Source: Hyphodiscus hymeniophilus (Eukaryota > Ascomycota > Leotiomycetes > Helotiales > Hyphodiscaceae). Taken from it: 64,000 nucleotides of DNA. A program made the translations under genes and the position numbers. Positions 35,657-47,712 of this stretch are shown piece by piece (the first letter of the stretch is position 1; the number at the start of each line of letters is the position of its first letter). Below the pieces are notes generated by a model. It was given only the letters and a program-made list of their open reading frames with translations, had not been told where the DNA came from and did not search any database. Location: the NCBI GenBank assembly GCA_016508695.1, contig VNKQ01000013.1:1426001-1490000 (forward strand), given 5' to 3'.

Positions 35657-38465
35657 TCAACCACTGGCCAACTCTGCCTCCAGCTCCGCTTCTAAATCAT
35701 CCTCCAGATCCTTAAAGTCGTCGCCTTCATCGTCATCACCTTTGACAGTGGCATCCTCTGCATCATCACCATCCTCATCCCCAGTGACACCCGGCGTCGG
35801 TAAGCTGCTCTCACTGCCAGCACTGTTTGGCGTCTTGACCGTCTTCAGTCCTGTCGTTCTGGAGCTTGCAATATGTCGTTTCTTCGAAAGAGAGCTTCCC
35901 TCATCACTTTCGTCGTCATCAGTAGCATCCTCATGAGCGCGCTTGATACCTCTCTGACTCCGCTTACTCGAATTCGATGCGTTGCTAGAAGTATCACTAT
36001 CGTTCTCAGAATCCGAATCCATGAATTCCGCCAGTTCGTTATCGGCACTTCCCCAGTCAAAGGTCTTGAGATCGTCAATAGGTGATTGGCCTTCTATATC
36101 TGAGGGCATGACGCCTTCATCGTCGTCGGCTTCCTCTTGGGAAGCGGGCATAGATTCACTTTCCTGCTCAGATTCGGAACCTCCGCTTTCGTCATCAGAG
36201 CCCAATGTATCATCAAGATTCCTGGCACTGGCATTTGGGCTTCTGAGTGTAATGCGGTCGGGGAGGTCAACCTGTCTGATATGAGTATTGAAGGACCGGA
36301 GGATGAGTGGGGATGAATGGATGGCAAGGTATTGGGAGGTATGAACTTACAAGATAGCGACCCTCGTCTTGTCTCTCCCACTTACTCATAGAATCTAATA
36401 GCCATTGCTGATTGACCACTTTAACATGAGGATACTTGGCTGCTTGTCGGACTTTTTGCGTACGAGTCCTACTTGTGGGAGTGACGAGGTGAGTGATTTT
36501 CCTTGAGATCCTATTTTCTATTAGTTTGAATCCGAAAGGGAAGGGACGGGATGTTTACTTCGTCTGAAGCTCAGCTCCAAAACTCTGTGCTTGTAATGCT
36601 ATTTCGCTCCTGAAACGGCACAAGTTAGTTTTAGTCTTTTTCAGTCCAATCTTGATTTGCTTCTTGATTTGCTGGAAATACTGCTCAAAATGGTCTTGGT
36701 GACATTGCAGTCTAGATGAGATGGAAATTAAATACCTCATAAAATCTGCATTCAGTGGAACTAGGCCTGACAATACAACAATGGTGCCTTTCAATACTTT
36801 CCCCCTGTCGTATGTTAGTTAAAATTCCACAAGTGATCCCGAGCAGACGTACTTCAAAGTCGGCATTACTTCCCCAATATCAGGAACTATCTTGAGATCG
36901 GCTGCATCGGCCTTGATTGAGACCTTCTTGTTATGACCCGGTCTGAGTTGGGCAATGCGACCCCCTTGAGCATTATGGAGCGCACTGTCGTATTCGTCGT
37001 AAAAGGCTTTGTGTACTTGGGCAAGGTGTTGCTCAAGATACATAAGTTCGACGTCGTCGTCTTTGAGAAGGTTGTGTTTGTGGTGCTGAATTTCCGAGGT
37101 TGTTTCGCCGTTCTTCTCACCAGACCCATCTTCAACATCCTCTTCGCTATCGAGCTTCTCTTGCATGTGTAGTAGTGGTCGGTCCTTTAGTTGCTTCTCC
37201 AAGAACTTCTCTTGTTCAGCGGTCTGCTCATCTCGTAGCGCTTGATCATTACCACCTCCCATTTTGACCAGTTCTTCCAACGCACTGATTTTTGAACCGT
37301 CGTCTTCGGTTTTCGGTTCACCTGTCGCGTCAGATGCGTCTGGGGATTTGGCAGCATCCGGTATTGGTGCATCGTGACTTGGTGTCTCCTGTGTAACAGA
37401 AACTTCTGAACTTATCTCTGACTGTTCCTTCTTCTTGTTGATATGGATCTTGATTTTTGGTAGCTCTTCTCGCTTGGGCAAGAAACTCGAGTTAATATCT
37501 CCGATACCGAGGAAAAAGTCGTACGGGTGAACCTTGATGAGATTGGGGCGATTCTTCGGCCATACATCCGCACGATCATCAATAATGACCACCATCTTTG
37601 TGTCGACAGGGAAGAGCCGCGCCAGACTCTTTGCCGTCATGCTTCCATTCTCGTCGCGACTGATTATCCGATCTCCAAATAGCTTCTTATCCGGGTCGAC
37701 AATCTTAGCAATATTGACAGCATAGGCTCGAGTCCCCATTGTGTAGACGTGTAGTTCGTATTTTTCCGAGACGGCAGCCAAAAACTCCTTCAACCCCGGC
37801 CGCATCTTGATATAGTACCAGCAACTAGACGCCAACCCTCGCGGCTCATCATTCAGCTGGAAAGCCTTGACATCCTTCACGGACTCGTAGTTAGGTGACG
37901 TCGGATCGCGCTGCCATTCTCCAACGGTAGGTTCGATGCACGCATGTATAATCGTTTGATCCAGATCCACCACCAGTGAAAGCTTCCTATGCTTCAGTAA
38001 CCTGCGCTGTAATTCTTCCTCCGCTTTCGACGCCTCCGCTTGACTGATTGTTAAGGAAGTATGGTCGTGAATCATATTGATCTTCGCACGTTCCGAATCC
38101 GTCGTTGTACTCGCCCAACTCGTCTCCATCATATTCTTCCCACACATCGCACAGAGGCCACCAAATTGTACCGAATGCGGACAAGGCTCGTCAACATCGA
38201 CACACATCGTATCATACTTAATTACCTGGCCTTCGCGGATCTTCCATGAACTGATCTTACCATCCGCAGGACTGTCCCAGGTCGAGTATGTTGTTTGCTC
38301 CATCTCAAATTCCTCACCGAAGGGGTCACCCACCATTTTCATCCATTTGAAGCTGTATTCGAGGATGGCGTCTTGCTTATTGATATCTTCGCCCGGTCGT
38401 TTCAGCAGTTTACTGATCGTGATCGGGTAGCTGAGCTTTGGACCCAAGCTCAGTAGTTTCCCCAT
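35657..38465 (-). CDS. FCP1: RNA polymerase II CTD phosphatase FCP1
   Basis: Dephosphorylates the C-terminal domain of RNA polymerase II, mainly Ser2, and recycles the enzyme; nuclear. Exons 38465-36853, 36804-36736, 36609-36559, 36510-36351 and 36271-35657 give 835 residues in frame. The N-terminus has a biotinyl/lipoyl-like beta domain (SPADGKISSWKIREGQVI), then the Cys-rich DEPCPHSVQFGGLCAMCGKN. The FCPH catalytic motif is DLDQT (Asp167 and Asp169), with conserved YYIKMRPGLKEFL, LHVYTMGTRAYA and IIDDRADVW. A BRCT domain spans exons 2-4 (TIVVLSGLVPL, then KITHLVTPTSRTRTQKV and VVNQQWLLDSM). The C-terminal 200 residues are strongly acidic and Ser-rich, as in other fungal FCP1 proteins that bind TFIIF. 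All key catalytic residues are present. The ATG at 38465 matches the family start. Confidence 0.95.
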
Positions 38466-39808
38466 CTTTGCCCTCCTATCGTCGTCGCGCTTTGTTTATG
38501 CTCATGCGGTGGTTCAGGTTTCGCTCTGCCAGCCAGAACACGTTAGCATCTACTTCAACAAAAGTGCAGGAAGGTAGAGGAGTGGCGCATAGAAAGGTAT
38601 TGAACCCAACTACCAGCAGCCAGCGAGCTCCAGAAGCCAGAACTAGGACTCGAGGCAATTGCATGAGCATGTGCAAGCTTCGAGTATGCAATGATCGGCA
38701 TCTACAAGCTGTTGAAAGACCTACGATCCCAATTTGAGCTTCGTGAAAGCTCTCATAGATGTTCGCATGGGGTGCTACAGCTGTATATCCTGCACATCTG
38801 CGCCACTTCCCCTCCTCGAATATATTCACCTTTGATCCAGAAAACCTTCTCCAGAGTGTGCGCCTTCAGTCAGAGATATTCTCGCTAGCTCCTGACAATA
38901 TTTGCGCTTGTGGTTGTCTTATAAATGTGAATCGTGGACAGGTACTTTTGAAGGTAATTCGCGATATTTTGGCTGCGTTTGGAATGGTGTCGGCTTTTTG
39001 TCCTGAGGCAGTCGCGGAGGGAGCCGTCGGGGGTACTGGAGGGGAAACAACTTTAAATATGTGAAAAAGAAAGCGGAGCTTCAAAGGCAGATTAACAGAT
39101 GATTGGTGGTCTTCTTAGCGCAGATATTCAACAAGGAACGACCGTTAGTTTAGTCACGTTACGCAACAACGGGCGATCTTTGAGGTGTACAAATGGAAGT
39201 GAACAGATTTTTTTTTAAAAGTATAAGATAGTCCTGGCGTAAATTGATTTCTGGAAACTTTGAATATCCTCTATTTTCTAGTAGGACCCTTGCGATGCCC
39301 GAAGGACTTGGAGTGGAAGTGTCACGTGACATAACCATCTCACTGGACATGAACCGGCCTTTCACAAGAATTGTTCTTTGGAAGGTTGAAAAGGCGGAGG
39401 TAGATTGTTTGAATGGAAAGCACAATCTGAGAGTCTCAGTTCCTTGTCAAGTGGCACTGACTCAGACAAAATTGACTTATGTCGATTCTCTAACACTTCT
39501 GCCCTCTTAAACCAGTTCCCATGGCAAAGAGGAAATTAGGCCGAAAGGTAGTATATCCATTATAATATGTATGAATGCAAGTCTACAGTGACAGATCAAT
39601 TATTACCCATATAGGGCATATTCCACAATCATCAATCATCTCTCATCATGTGCAATGACTTCCTAAATCACCTCACTCCAGCCAAGATTAATTGCGCTTG
39701 TCTGGGCACAAAGCCCAACATAATTATCTCCATCCCACGCCATCACTCCATGTAGGTAAAATTACCAAGTTTCGACCCCGCATCGCGTTTAAAAACTAAA
39801 GCCAATGC
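38466..39808. other. Intergenic region between FCP1 and ATG26
   Basis: About 1.3 kb. The part next to 38466 is the FCP1 leader and promoter; the part next to 39808 is the 3' untranslated region of the sterol glucosyltransferase gene. Short frames on both strands have no family features. No repeat was recognised. Confidence 0.4.
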
Positions 39809-42800
39809 TCAAGCAGCAGTGCTGCTAGCAAAAATCTCATGGCCCAATGCTCTACCCCCGGACTCTGAAGACCCTGAGAGCTTGCCAGACTGCGCCAGTC
39901 CTTCCCAATCATGAATTCGGCGTATCAATTCGGGATCGTTGTCGTCGCCGATGAAAGTCCAGCTCTCTTCTGAATCCTCGAGTGTGTCGTCAGATGCCTT
40001 GCCGCCGCGGGCTTTGATGAGTGATTTCGCGTATTCCAAGTCCCGATAGATGGATTGGATTGCTGTATCTACACCGTTCTCCTATAAAGGTTTAGACATG
40101 AGACGTGTGGATTTGGGCAAATGGGATTTACCTTTCTTATAGCCTCGCCTAAGACCTTGGCTTTGATGATCATTCTCTCGCTGTGCGATGCTTCCCATAA
40201 CGCGCGTGAGAACACACTGACGTTGAGCTTCCTCAAGAAAATACCAACACCAAGGTCTTCAACACGAGAGCCAAAGAAGTACTGATCTCCAAAGAAAGGC
40301 TTGATAATTGTCGGGAGGCCGGCTCTTAGGCTTGCACCGGTTGTGCCAGCACCGCCGTGATGTGCAGCTGCGTCAATGCGAGCAAACAGCCAGTCATGTG
40401 GAGCAGACTTAATCTGGATGATCTCGGGAGGGAGAGGTGCTTCTATCTCGTTTGCTCCTTTCTTGTCAAGGCGGTCTGACCAACCCTTTGAGAGGATGCA
40501 TCTAACGTCGGCTTTCAGAACAGACTTGATAATGGTATTTGTGAGTGCTGCGGAATCCTGAACCACGATCGATCCGAATCCAACATATACTATTTTCTTT
40601 CCGTCTGCGCGAGCTTTGTCGATGAAGTTGGAGAGTTCTCTCGGAGGTGTCCAGCTTGTGCCTTCGTCGAGGAACCAGTAGCCAGTAACGCGGATCCAAT
40701 CGCTGTAGTCAAGTGGAGGGATGACGACGGATGGACTGAAGTTGTAGAGGAATGGGACTTTGTTTGGCTGCATCTTTTCCAGATTTGTCGCCTGCAACCC
40801 GAGCTCCTTCTTCCTCCATCGGTTGACTTGGCCTGCAATGGCTTTCCAAAAGACGTTGTCGAACATGACGTAGGTAATGTAGTTGTACGCACCACCCATC
40901 TTATGCTCGGGAACAGCAAATGCATGAGGGTATGCTCGAGTTCGCGTCCAGGGCATGGAGAAAGCTCGGAAGTATGGAATTCCAAGCGCCTCGGCGATAT
41001 GAATGCCACCCATCGCACTTGGACTCTCGATCAGAATATCAGAATCTTGGCACGCCTTCCAACCCGAAGTGAGCAGCTCGTCAATCCAGCCACGGAACTT
41101 CGAGGACGCTTCTTTCAAGAATGAGTACGTAAACATGCCATTCTCCACACATATTCGCATCAGTTCGGCTGGATCACCATCAACCGGTGCAAATCCGATT
41201 CCATGACTCTCAATCCAATCCTTGAATTCCACATGCGTGGCTATCCTAGGTTTGTGACCTTCAGCAATCAGTCCTTTACAAAGTGCGATGTAAGGTTGAA
41301 CATCTCCTCGAGACCCAATCGTCAGGCAAGTGACACGGAGAGATTCTGTGGGTTTGAAGTTCAATATCGACGCTCTTGGATCGTCAAATAATATAGCTGG
41401 CGCATCGCTCCGGACCTCTTCTGCGGTCTTTGGCATCTTCACTTCGTGTTCATTGCCGTCTTGATGTCGCGCCATTTGAAGCGCTTTGTGTTCAGCATTC
41501 GCATTCTCGGCACTCTCTTTCTCCTCCATTGTCAATAATCCAGACTCTTTCAGGTATCGCATCGTTTCCAGATTCTGAAGTAGGGTGACGGCGCAGTCAT
41601 CACGAATCTCGGCCTGTCCAAACTCAAAGAACAATTCTTCGTGGCCCTTGATCACAATGACGAGTCCTGAGTATCCGAAGCGAAAACCCTTTTCTTTGTC
41701 GACGTTTTCTACGTCCTTCAATGGTAGAATCAACTTCGTCCGAGTGCCAGGCAACAGACTTCGAAAGCAAAACGACCGATCACTGATGTAAATCTTGCCG
41801 TACAGGGGCAATACTCGGTGGAGATATCCAAAATAAGCGGCTTGCAGCTTCTCTGACACGGGAAGCGCAAAGTGGTCCCGGAATCGATCACCGGACCCTG
41901 ACTGTTCGTCGTCATCAAAATCCATATCATCGCCAGGTGCAAGACCCTGGGGTTCGTCATAATGTTTTTTGCCTCCCTTCCACATTCCGGAAACCTTTTC
42001 CACATAGCCCATTGACTCTGTAGCCAACAGAGTGCTCATTCGCTTCGAGTGCTTATTGAGATATCCAGCAACTCCCAGAGCGCCTCGTATAGGATAAGAG
42101 CCAGCTTTCATGATATTCGTAAGGGAACCAGGCGCTTCCATATTTCCCTGTTCCGAGCTTTCCAAAGAGCCCGTTGTGGCGGCGTGTCGAGGTGGCTGCG
42201 GAGTACCTTTCCGGTTAATTACATTGCGCGAAGGAGACTCTGTGCGAGGCACCGTACTAACAACATCATGATCCCTAGGTCTTGACGCTGAGGCAGCTCT
42301 TTGTATTGTTGGCGATAGGAACACATCACTACCTTTCAAAATCTGGCTGGCAGAAGCTTGTGTTTCCTCGCTACCAGATGCCAAGGCTGCTGATGACCCC
42401 GGTTCCTCCAACGAGTGAACGTACGAATCTGACGAGCCTTGTTTTTCAGAAGCTCGTCTATCGAGGGGTTGTCTGCTCGAGCTACGCCTACTGGCACTGA
42501 AGCTTCGGCGAGGTGCATCCAAGTTTAGTCTGCTCAGATCTACGCTTCGTCTGCCAAACCTACTCAAGTCTATGCTCTTTCGGAGAGCATCAGAACTAGC
42601 ACGGCTAGCATCCATACTAGGGCGTGAACTGAGGCCACTACCAGGAGACATTGGTGACAGCGTTGCTTTCACGCTTTCTTCTAGCGCAGCTGTAGTAGTC
42701 CGTATGGGTGGAGGTGGTCTAGTCTCTCTCGTAACTTGCATTGAATTTCGTTTCGAAAGAAGGCCTCTGGGGCTGGCGTTGCCCTCAGTCGGAGTTGGAT

Positions 42801-44264
42801 GGGATAAGACATCTTCAGGTATTTGCCGCGCTGTAGTGTCTTCAACTAAGATTTTCAGCACATTCAAAGCCTCTTTCCCAAAACTAAAGAAGGAAAAGAA
42901 GTACTAGAAAAAGAATTCAGTAATCATAATAAAGGCAGAACTCTAATACCAACCTCGTCAATGGCATACGTCTCATCATTGTCTATGACCCGGATTTTGC
43001 ACGTATCTGCGAAGTCGATGATTTGGCTGTCCTCGATATCGATGATGTTTTCAATAGGTAAAGATATCTTCACACTATCGCCATCGTTGTGGGAGCGAAA
43101 TATGATCTTCTGGAGTGCTTTGACCCATTCTTTCGCACTGGGCATGCTGTCTGCCTTGAAATTGAATTTTCGTTGGTGCGTGACGACCGTAAAGTGTGTA
43201 GCATCTTTCCCTTTCTCCTTGTCTGCAACATTTGCCGATATACCATATCGTAGGTCAATATTTCCGCTCGGGAAATAAAGGTCTGAGGGATCGGAATAGT
43301 ATGATAAAACGTCGCCCTTGAGGCGGAACCAATATCGATTGTATTTTGGATTTCGCCGACCCGATTTCGAAAGGTATCCGGACTTGACAACTTCATTCTG
43401 CAAGTTTTAGCGCAGATCCAAAATAAAAATTAAAGGAACTTACAGATTTTTTGGGTAGGTACGCGTAAAAGCAAATATGCTTGGTCGTAATGTACATATA
43501 ACCCTGCAGTAAAACACTCTTCAATAGCCAGCATGGATATTCTATGCACGTCAGCTTTCGTATATCCACTTTTCAGCGTGCAATACCTTCTATCACATCT
43601 TCCGCTTTCTCAAACTCAAAGATCTCTTTCAATCTCTTCGCCAGACTACTTGGTGGTACGTTTTCTCCATCTGTGTCTCTACGGTCTAACGATGGCCGCT
43701 TCATATCGAAACTTGGTCGCATAGAGAGCTCTTCTCTTGCCTCCAACATCCTACTCATGACCGGAGCATCTCGATGCGAAGTTGTCCGCTCGACTTGGGG
43801 CTATGAGACTCTAACGATCCACGAGCTGGGGAGCCGCCTTTTGGAGGTGACTTTGTCTTCGATTTCGATCCCAGGCCGGAGATGGATCGCAGTAATTTGT
43901 GTTCTGAGAACTTCCGCTTATGCTTCTCCGTTTTCCCTGATGGTTTATCCTGCCGTGTCTTGTGAACCTGAACATCTTGCTCGGAGCTCTGCGTTGAGGG
44001 TTCTGCAGACTCGTCTTCCTCGTCGCTCGACTGTGCATCAAATCGAGCGTTGAAATCGACCTGGGATCCAGCTGCAGCAATCATGCCAAACACCGACTGG
44101 TTCATGAAGGCTTTGGAGTCGGGAGGTGCTGTACAATCTTGCTCGACATCGTCTCCATCCTCACGAAAGCGCTCAGGTAGCTCCATGGTAACTCGATGGC
44201 CTTCCTTTCGCCTCTTGGTAAGCCTTCGCGCCACGCGCTTCTTCAAATCCTCCTCTGGCGCCAT
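39809..44264 (-). CDS. ATG26: Sterol 3-beta-glucosyltransferase
   Basis: Transfers glucose from UDP-glucose to ergosterol; in some fungi it is needed for peroxisome autophagy. Exons on the minus strand: 44264 to about 43795, 43750-43587, 43541-43444, 43397-42954, 42903-40132 and 40081-39809. Order: basic N-terminus (DLKKRVARRLTKRRKE); GRAM domain (LKEIFEFEKAEDVIEEYPCW, then GYMYITTKHICFYAYLPKK); PH domain (KSGYLSKSGRRNPKYNRYWF); a Ser-rich linker; a second GRAM part (RVLPLYGKIYISDRSFCFRS); and the glycosyltransferase (LTIGSRGDVQPYIALCKGL, then VYVGFGSIVV, HHGGAGTTGASLRAGLP and PFFGDQYFFG). The first intron is the weak point: GTCGAG (43794) or GTTAGA (43815) donors both keep the frame with the TAG acceptor at 43751. 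An in-frame ATG at 44378 could be an earlier start. Catalytic signature residues are intact. Confidence 0.93.
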
Positions 44265-45127
44265 ATTCGAAAGCTGTGGTGGTGACGCGGATCCAGGAGA
44301 TGTTGAGAAATGTAGCTGCACCGGGTTGTTATTTTGGTGGTCCCGTATCGATAAGACCTGTAATCGTGACCAAACCAAACTAGGCAGTTTAATACAATAG
44401 CCGAATTCACCCAGGTTGAATAATCACATGCATCTATGTGAATATTTGGTCATAAGGTTGAACGGGTCAGATTTGGAGTCATGATGGACAAGGTATAGCT
44501 AAGAAGTGAATCTATGAGTACATAGACATCTAGAGGTGCGTTGCTGGGGGCTCGACAAGGTACTGAACAGCCTCTTCACTAGACACAGCTTGTGAATTGT
44601 GAGCAAAAGAAGGTTGAAAGTCATCTAATTTCGGATTTACCATCGTACCTACGGCGGGCGATCCCTAGCTGCAGTCAATTAGGCCAATAGGAGAGGCGCA
44701 TTTATTACTTGTAGCTATTGATTCTGATACGAGTCATAAATATCCTCTCTTAGTCTCAGACTCGGGGTCCCGGGTGCCTTGGAAAGAACGACAATGTAAT
44801 GTTTCGATGTACCTTCATGGCATCACCCCAAAATGAGGAAGAACAGTCCGAGGGCTATAGTCAAGAGCTCAGCTGCCCAAGTCCAAGAAACCCGAGCGTT
44901 CCGCCGAGGCCAAAGATCAAGCTCGGGATTCGCTCTCTGGAGACAAATGGGACCTCGAGCCACGCCCTCAATCAGCAGGCTATAGGGTGGCGAGTAAGGG
45001 CACTTTTCTTCCAGCTCCTCGGTGTTCCGACAAACTTTCCTCCCAGGCGCTCCATTAGGCTACCGCATGACTTTGAAATCTTGTCAGGCTTTCCAGAGGA
45101 GGCTATGCAGCCGTAAAAACAGTCATC
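44265..45127. other. Intergenic region between ATG26 and CMR1
   Basis: About 860 bases: the ATG26 promoter and leader near 44265, and the 3' side of CMR1 near 45127. A 105-codon plus-strand frame (44799-45116) is open but has no family features and no expression signals that I can see, so it is not called. Confidence 0.4.
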
Positions 45128-46752
45128 TCACATCCACAAACACAATTTCCCATTCGCGGTGCCTCCAGCAACCCAGTCCTTGGTAGGATGAAATTGGGCG
45201 ACTGCTGGAACGGCCGTGATACCATCACCTCCTAGTTGAGCCAACTGCTCTCCATCAGATGCAAACACATCCACGAATCTGTTCATGTTGCCGATGACAA
45301 ACTTTTGAATGCCGTCTTCCGGTCTCTCCTGCCATTGTGGCTTCAAGATCGTAACCCAGCGTCCAGTTTGATTGTTATGCCTGATAACCGACGTCGGTTT
45401 CATGGCTTCCTCATCAATCTCATGGCCAATCTTAAAGGAGCCAGCATCGAGGAAGGAATGGATCTTGATAGTATCGTCGTAAGACGACGTTGCAACATGC
45501 CCTGCCGCTGACCACGAGGCATGAGAGACTGACAACCGCGATAAATGTTCGCCTATCAAGTTGGGTATCTTGTTCTCGCCCTTTCCAGAAATCTTCCGCA
45601 AGTCCCAGATCTTTAAGGTTCGATCCAGGGAAGCAGTGGCTACTAGATGGGGTTGCAATGGGTGAAGTGAGAATCCACCAATCTTCTTGTCTGTGAGCTG
45701 GAAGAGTTCGGTATCATTTGGAGTCCGCATGTCGTGTCTTCCAAAAGACCCTTCGAGAGTTGAGAAGCAGAGAAGATTAGGATCGTTTGAAGGGATTGCG
45801 ATACCCGAGATCGGCAAGTCCTCATCTGCAGAACTTGGAGCAAAGACTTCGACCGCAACTCCTTTTTGCAAATCAAATTTTCGTATAGAAGAGTCGTATG
45901 ACCCAGAATATACATGATTTCCGTCGGCTGGAAACACGAAAGATGTGATCGTTCTGGCGTGAACTTTCAAAGCTGTGATTGCTGGCTCCAGAGTATCTCC
46001 ATCCGCATCCTCTTCGTCTTCATCATTGTCTTCTGCCTTGACCTCGGGCGCGATCTGAGATGCATCGAAAATGCCCATATTCCCCATCTTATCGCCAGCG
46101 AAAATCAGGGCTTTCTCCTGACTTGGATGAAATCCCAAAGAGTACACCCGCTCAGGAGTGATTTTGATTTCTGATTAACAATTAGTCCATACTAAATCTG
46201 TCCACAGGTTGTGAACCACTCACGGTTAGGTTCCCAGCCCTCGTATAATTCCAAGCCACTCATCTTCTCCCTCAGAGCCTTCAAGCCCTCGTCCGTTGTC
46301 TCCTTTATATCATCCGCGGTAAATGTCCTATGATACGGAACTGCCCCTCTCATAACACCAGCCAAAAATCCATCATCACTACTCCACTTCTTCCCATCTA
46401 CGACAATGTCGCTGAAATTCAAGTCCCCACTAACCCTCACACGTTTCACTCTCGCATTCTCCTTCGCGAACGTCTCTTCCACCTCAGCTTTCCGCTTTGC
46501 AGTCTCGCTATCGGCCTCTACGCCGGATAGTCGCAGACTCACACGTGTAGGTCGCACAACCTCCCTCTTTAATGGTGTAGCCTTCTTTCGAGGCGCGGAG
46601 GATCTGGGCTTCGCGATTGGCTTGGGTTGGGGAAGGATCTTTGCGGCGGTCTTGCTAAGTTCTTTCAGCATTGCCTCATTTGCGGCACTATTTTCGAGAC
46701 GCTTGCGCTCGAAGGCGCTGATGCTGGCATCCTCTTTCTTTATGCGCGGCAT
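45128..46752 (-). CDS. CMR1: WD40-repeat protein CMR1 (DNA damage-binding, WDR76-like)
   Basis: CMR1 is a nuclear WD40 protein that binds damaged DNA and takes part in replication-stress and protein quality-control foci. Exons 46752-46224 and 46170-45128, with a 53-nt intron, give 523 residues, close to yeast CMR1 (522). The N-terminus is Lys/Arg-rich and nuclear in character, with YERKRLEN-like text (SAFERKRLENSAANEAML). Conserved stretches are RSSAPRKKATP, RVSLRLSGV, ITPERVYSLGFHPSQEKALI, GDKMGNMGIFDAS, VYSGSYDSSIRKFDL, KIGGFSLHPLQPHLVATASL, DRTLKIWDLR and HNNQTGRWVTILKPQWQ. The end WVAGGTANGKLCLWM closes the propeller. Two ACGCG sites sit about 100 bp upstream, listed separately. Confidence 0.94.
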
Positions 46753-46847
46753 GGTGTATGTTCGAGGGATGACGGTGCGATATTCGAGGTGAGGGAAAGG
46801 TGAGAAACGGCAGGGCGGTCATGAAGTCATTCGCGGAGTCACGTGAG

Positions 46848-46857
46848 ACGCGACGCG
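46848..46857. promoter_or_regulatory. Paired ACGCG (MCB-like) sites upstream of CMR1
   Basis: Two directly adjacent ACGCG cores (46848-46852 and 46853-46857) lie 96-105 bp before the CMR1 start codon. ACGCG(T) is the MluI cell-cycle box core bound by MBF, which drives G1/S genes in yeasts. Neither copy has the final T. A CACGTG-like site (gtcacgtgag) lies next to them. The role is inference from motif and position. Confidence 0.4.
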
Positions 46858-47712
46858 CGACACGGCCCGTGCATTCGTGTATAGTATGAAAATCAGGGGT
46901 AACTTTTCGAGAAATCGTCATGAACCAAAAGATTTGATGCAAGTAATTGTGTGCTGCATTCCGAAGACCGTGCAGTATGCAGCGAGATTCCAGCAATTTG
47001 TCTGATGCATCAGAAGTCGAAGTGGAGAACACGTGGCTCCTTATTTTTACTCGATTAAATCGATCGTAAACCAGCATTTCATTAGCAGAGGGAATGCTTC
47101 TGTCCATTCCTGAATCGGAGATTCTTGGCCTGAGTAGGCAGTACAAACAGACTACAGTCTATGGCTGAATGTAAACATCCTCAAGAATCCTCAAGATTCA
47201 GCAAGAGCAACGACATAGCAATTGCTACTTACAAAGTAAAGCCAGTGAAGCCACCCTCGTTGCCGTTTCGGTGTCGAACTTGTGTCCAAGGTGCTGCTAC
47301 AAGCATCCTGCTACATACTCAGAAGAATCTTAGTTCAGGGGCCATGATGTGTCAAGAGTTTGGCTCGAACGGAGTGACTCGTTTGTTATTTTTCTTCAAA
47401 GTTTTCTAGTTATCCTTGCAGGGCTCCATTGCATTCATGTAATGTATTTGAAGTTTCTTCTCAAGATTTTTGCTGGTGGTCAGACGACCGATAATTCGAA
47501 GACAGTCGCTGCATTATTCAAAGCTCCGTATTGGCTCAAGTCAAACAATATAGCAATCACCACCTACTCAGAAGCTCCTATGTAGCGCAATTTTTTTCCT
47601 ACTCTGCCAACACCACTGAGCACTTCGTTAGAGGTACAATTTCAGAAAACTGCTTTTTAACCCTTAATTGCCAAATGATTGTGTCCTTCTTCACGCTATC
47701 ATATCTTTTATT
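46858..47712. other. Intergenic region
   Basis: About 850 bases between CMR1 and the 3' end of the next gene. It is AT-rich from 47380 on, with several short frames and no recognised gene. Two similar fragments (agcaacgacatagcaattgctact near 47205 and aacaatatagcaatcacca near 47545) suggest an old short duplication. Confidence 0.4.

Noticed and set aside
43544..44053. 169-codon plus-strand frame over the 5' part of ATG26
   Set aside because: Antisense to the conserved GRAM and N-terminal exons; no family features of its own.
12853..44264. A functional cluster of AUR1, CWH43 and ATG26
   Set aside because: They all act on membrane lipids, but unrelated genes lie between them, their orientations and promoters are independent, and each is a widely conserved single gene.
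44799..45116. 105-codon plus-strand frame between ATG26 and CMR1
   Set aside because: No recognised motif and no supporting signal; it lies in the 3' side of CMR1.
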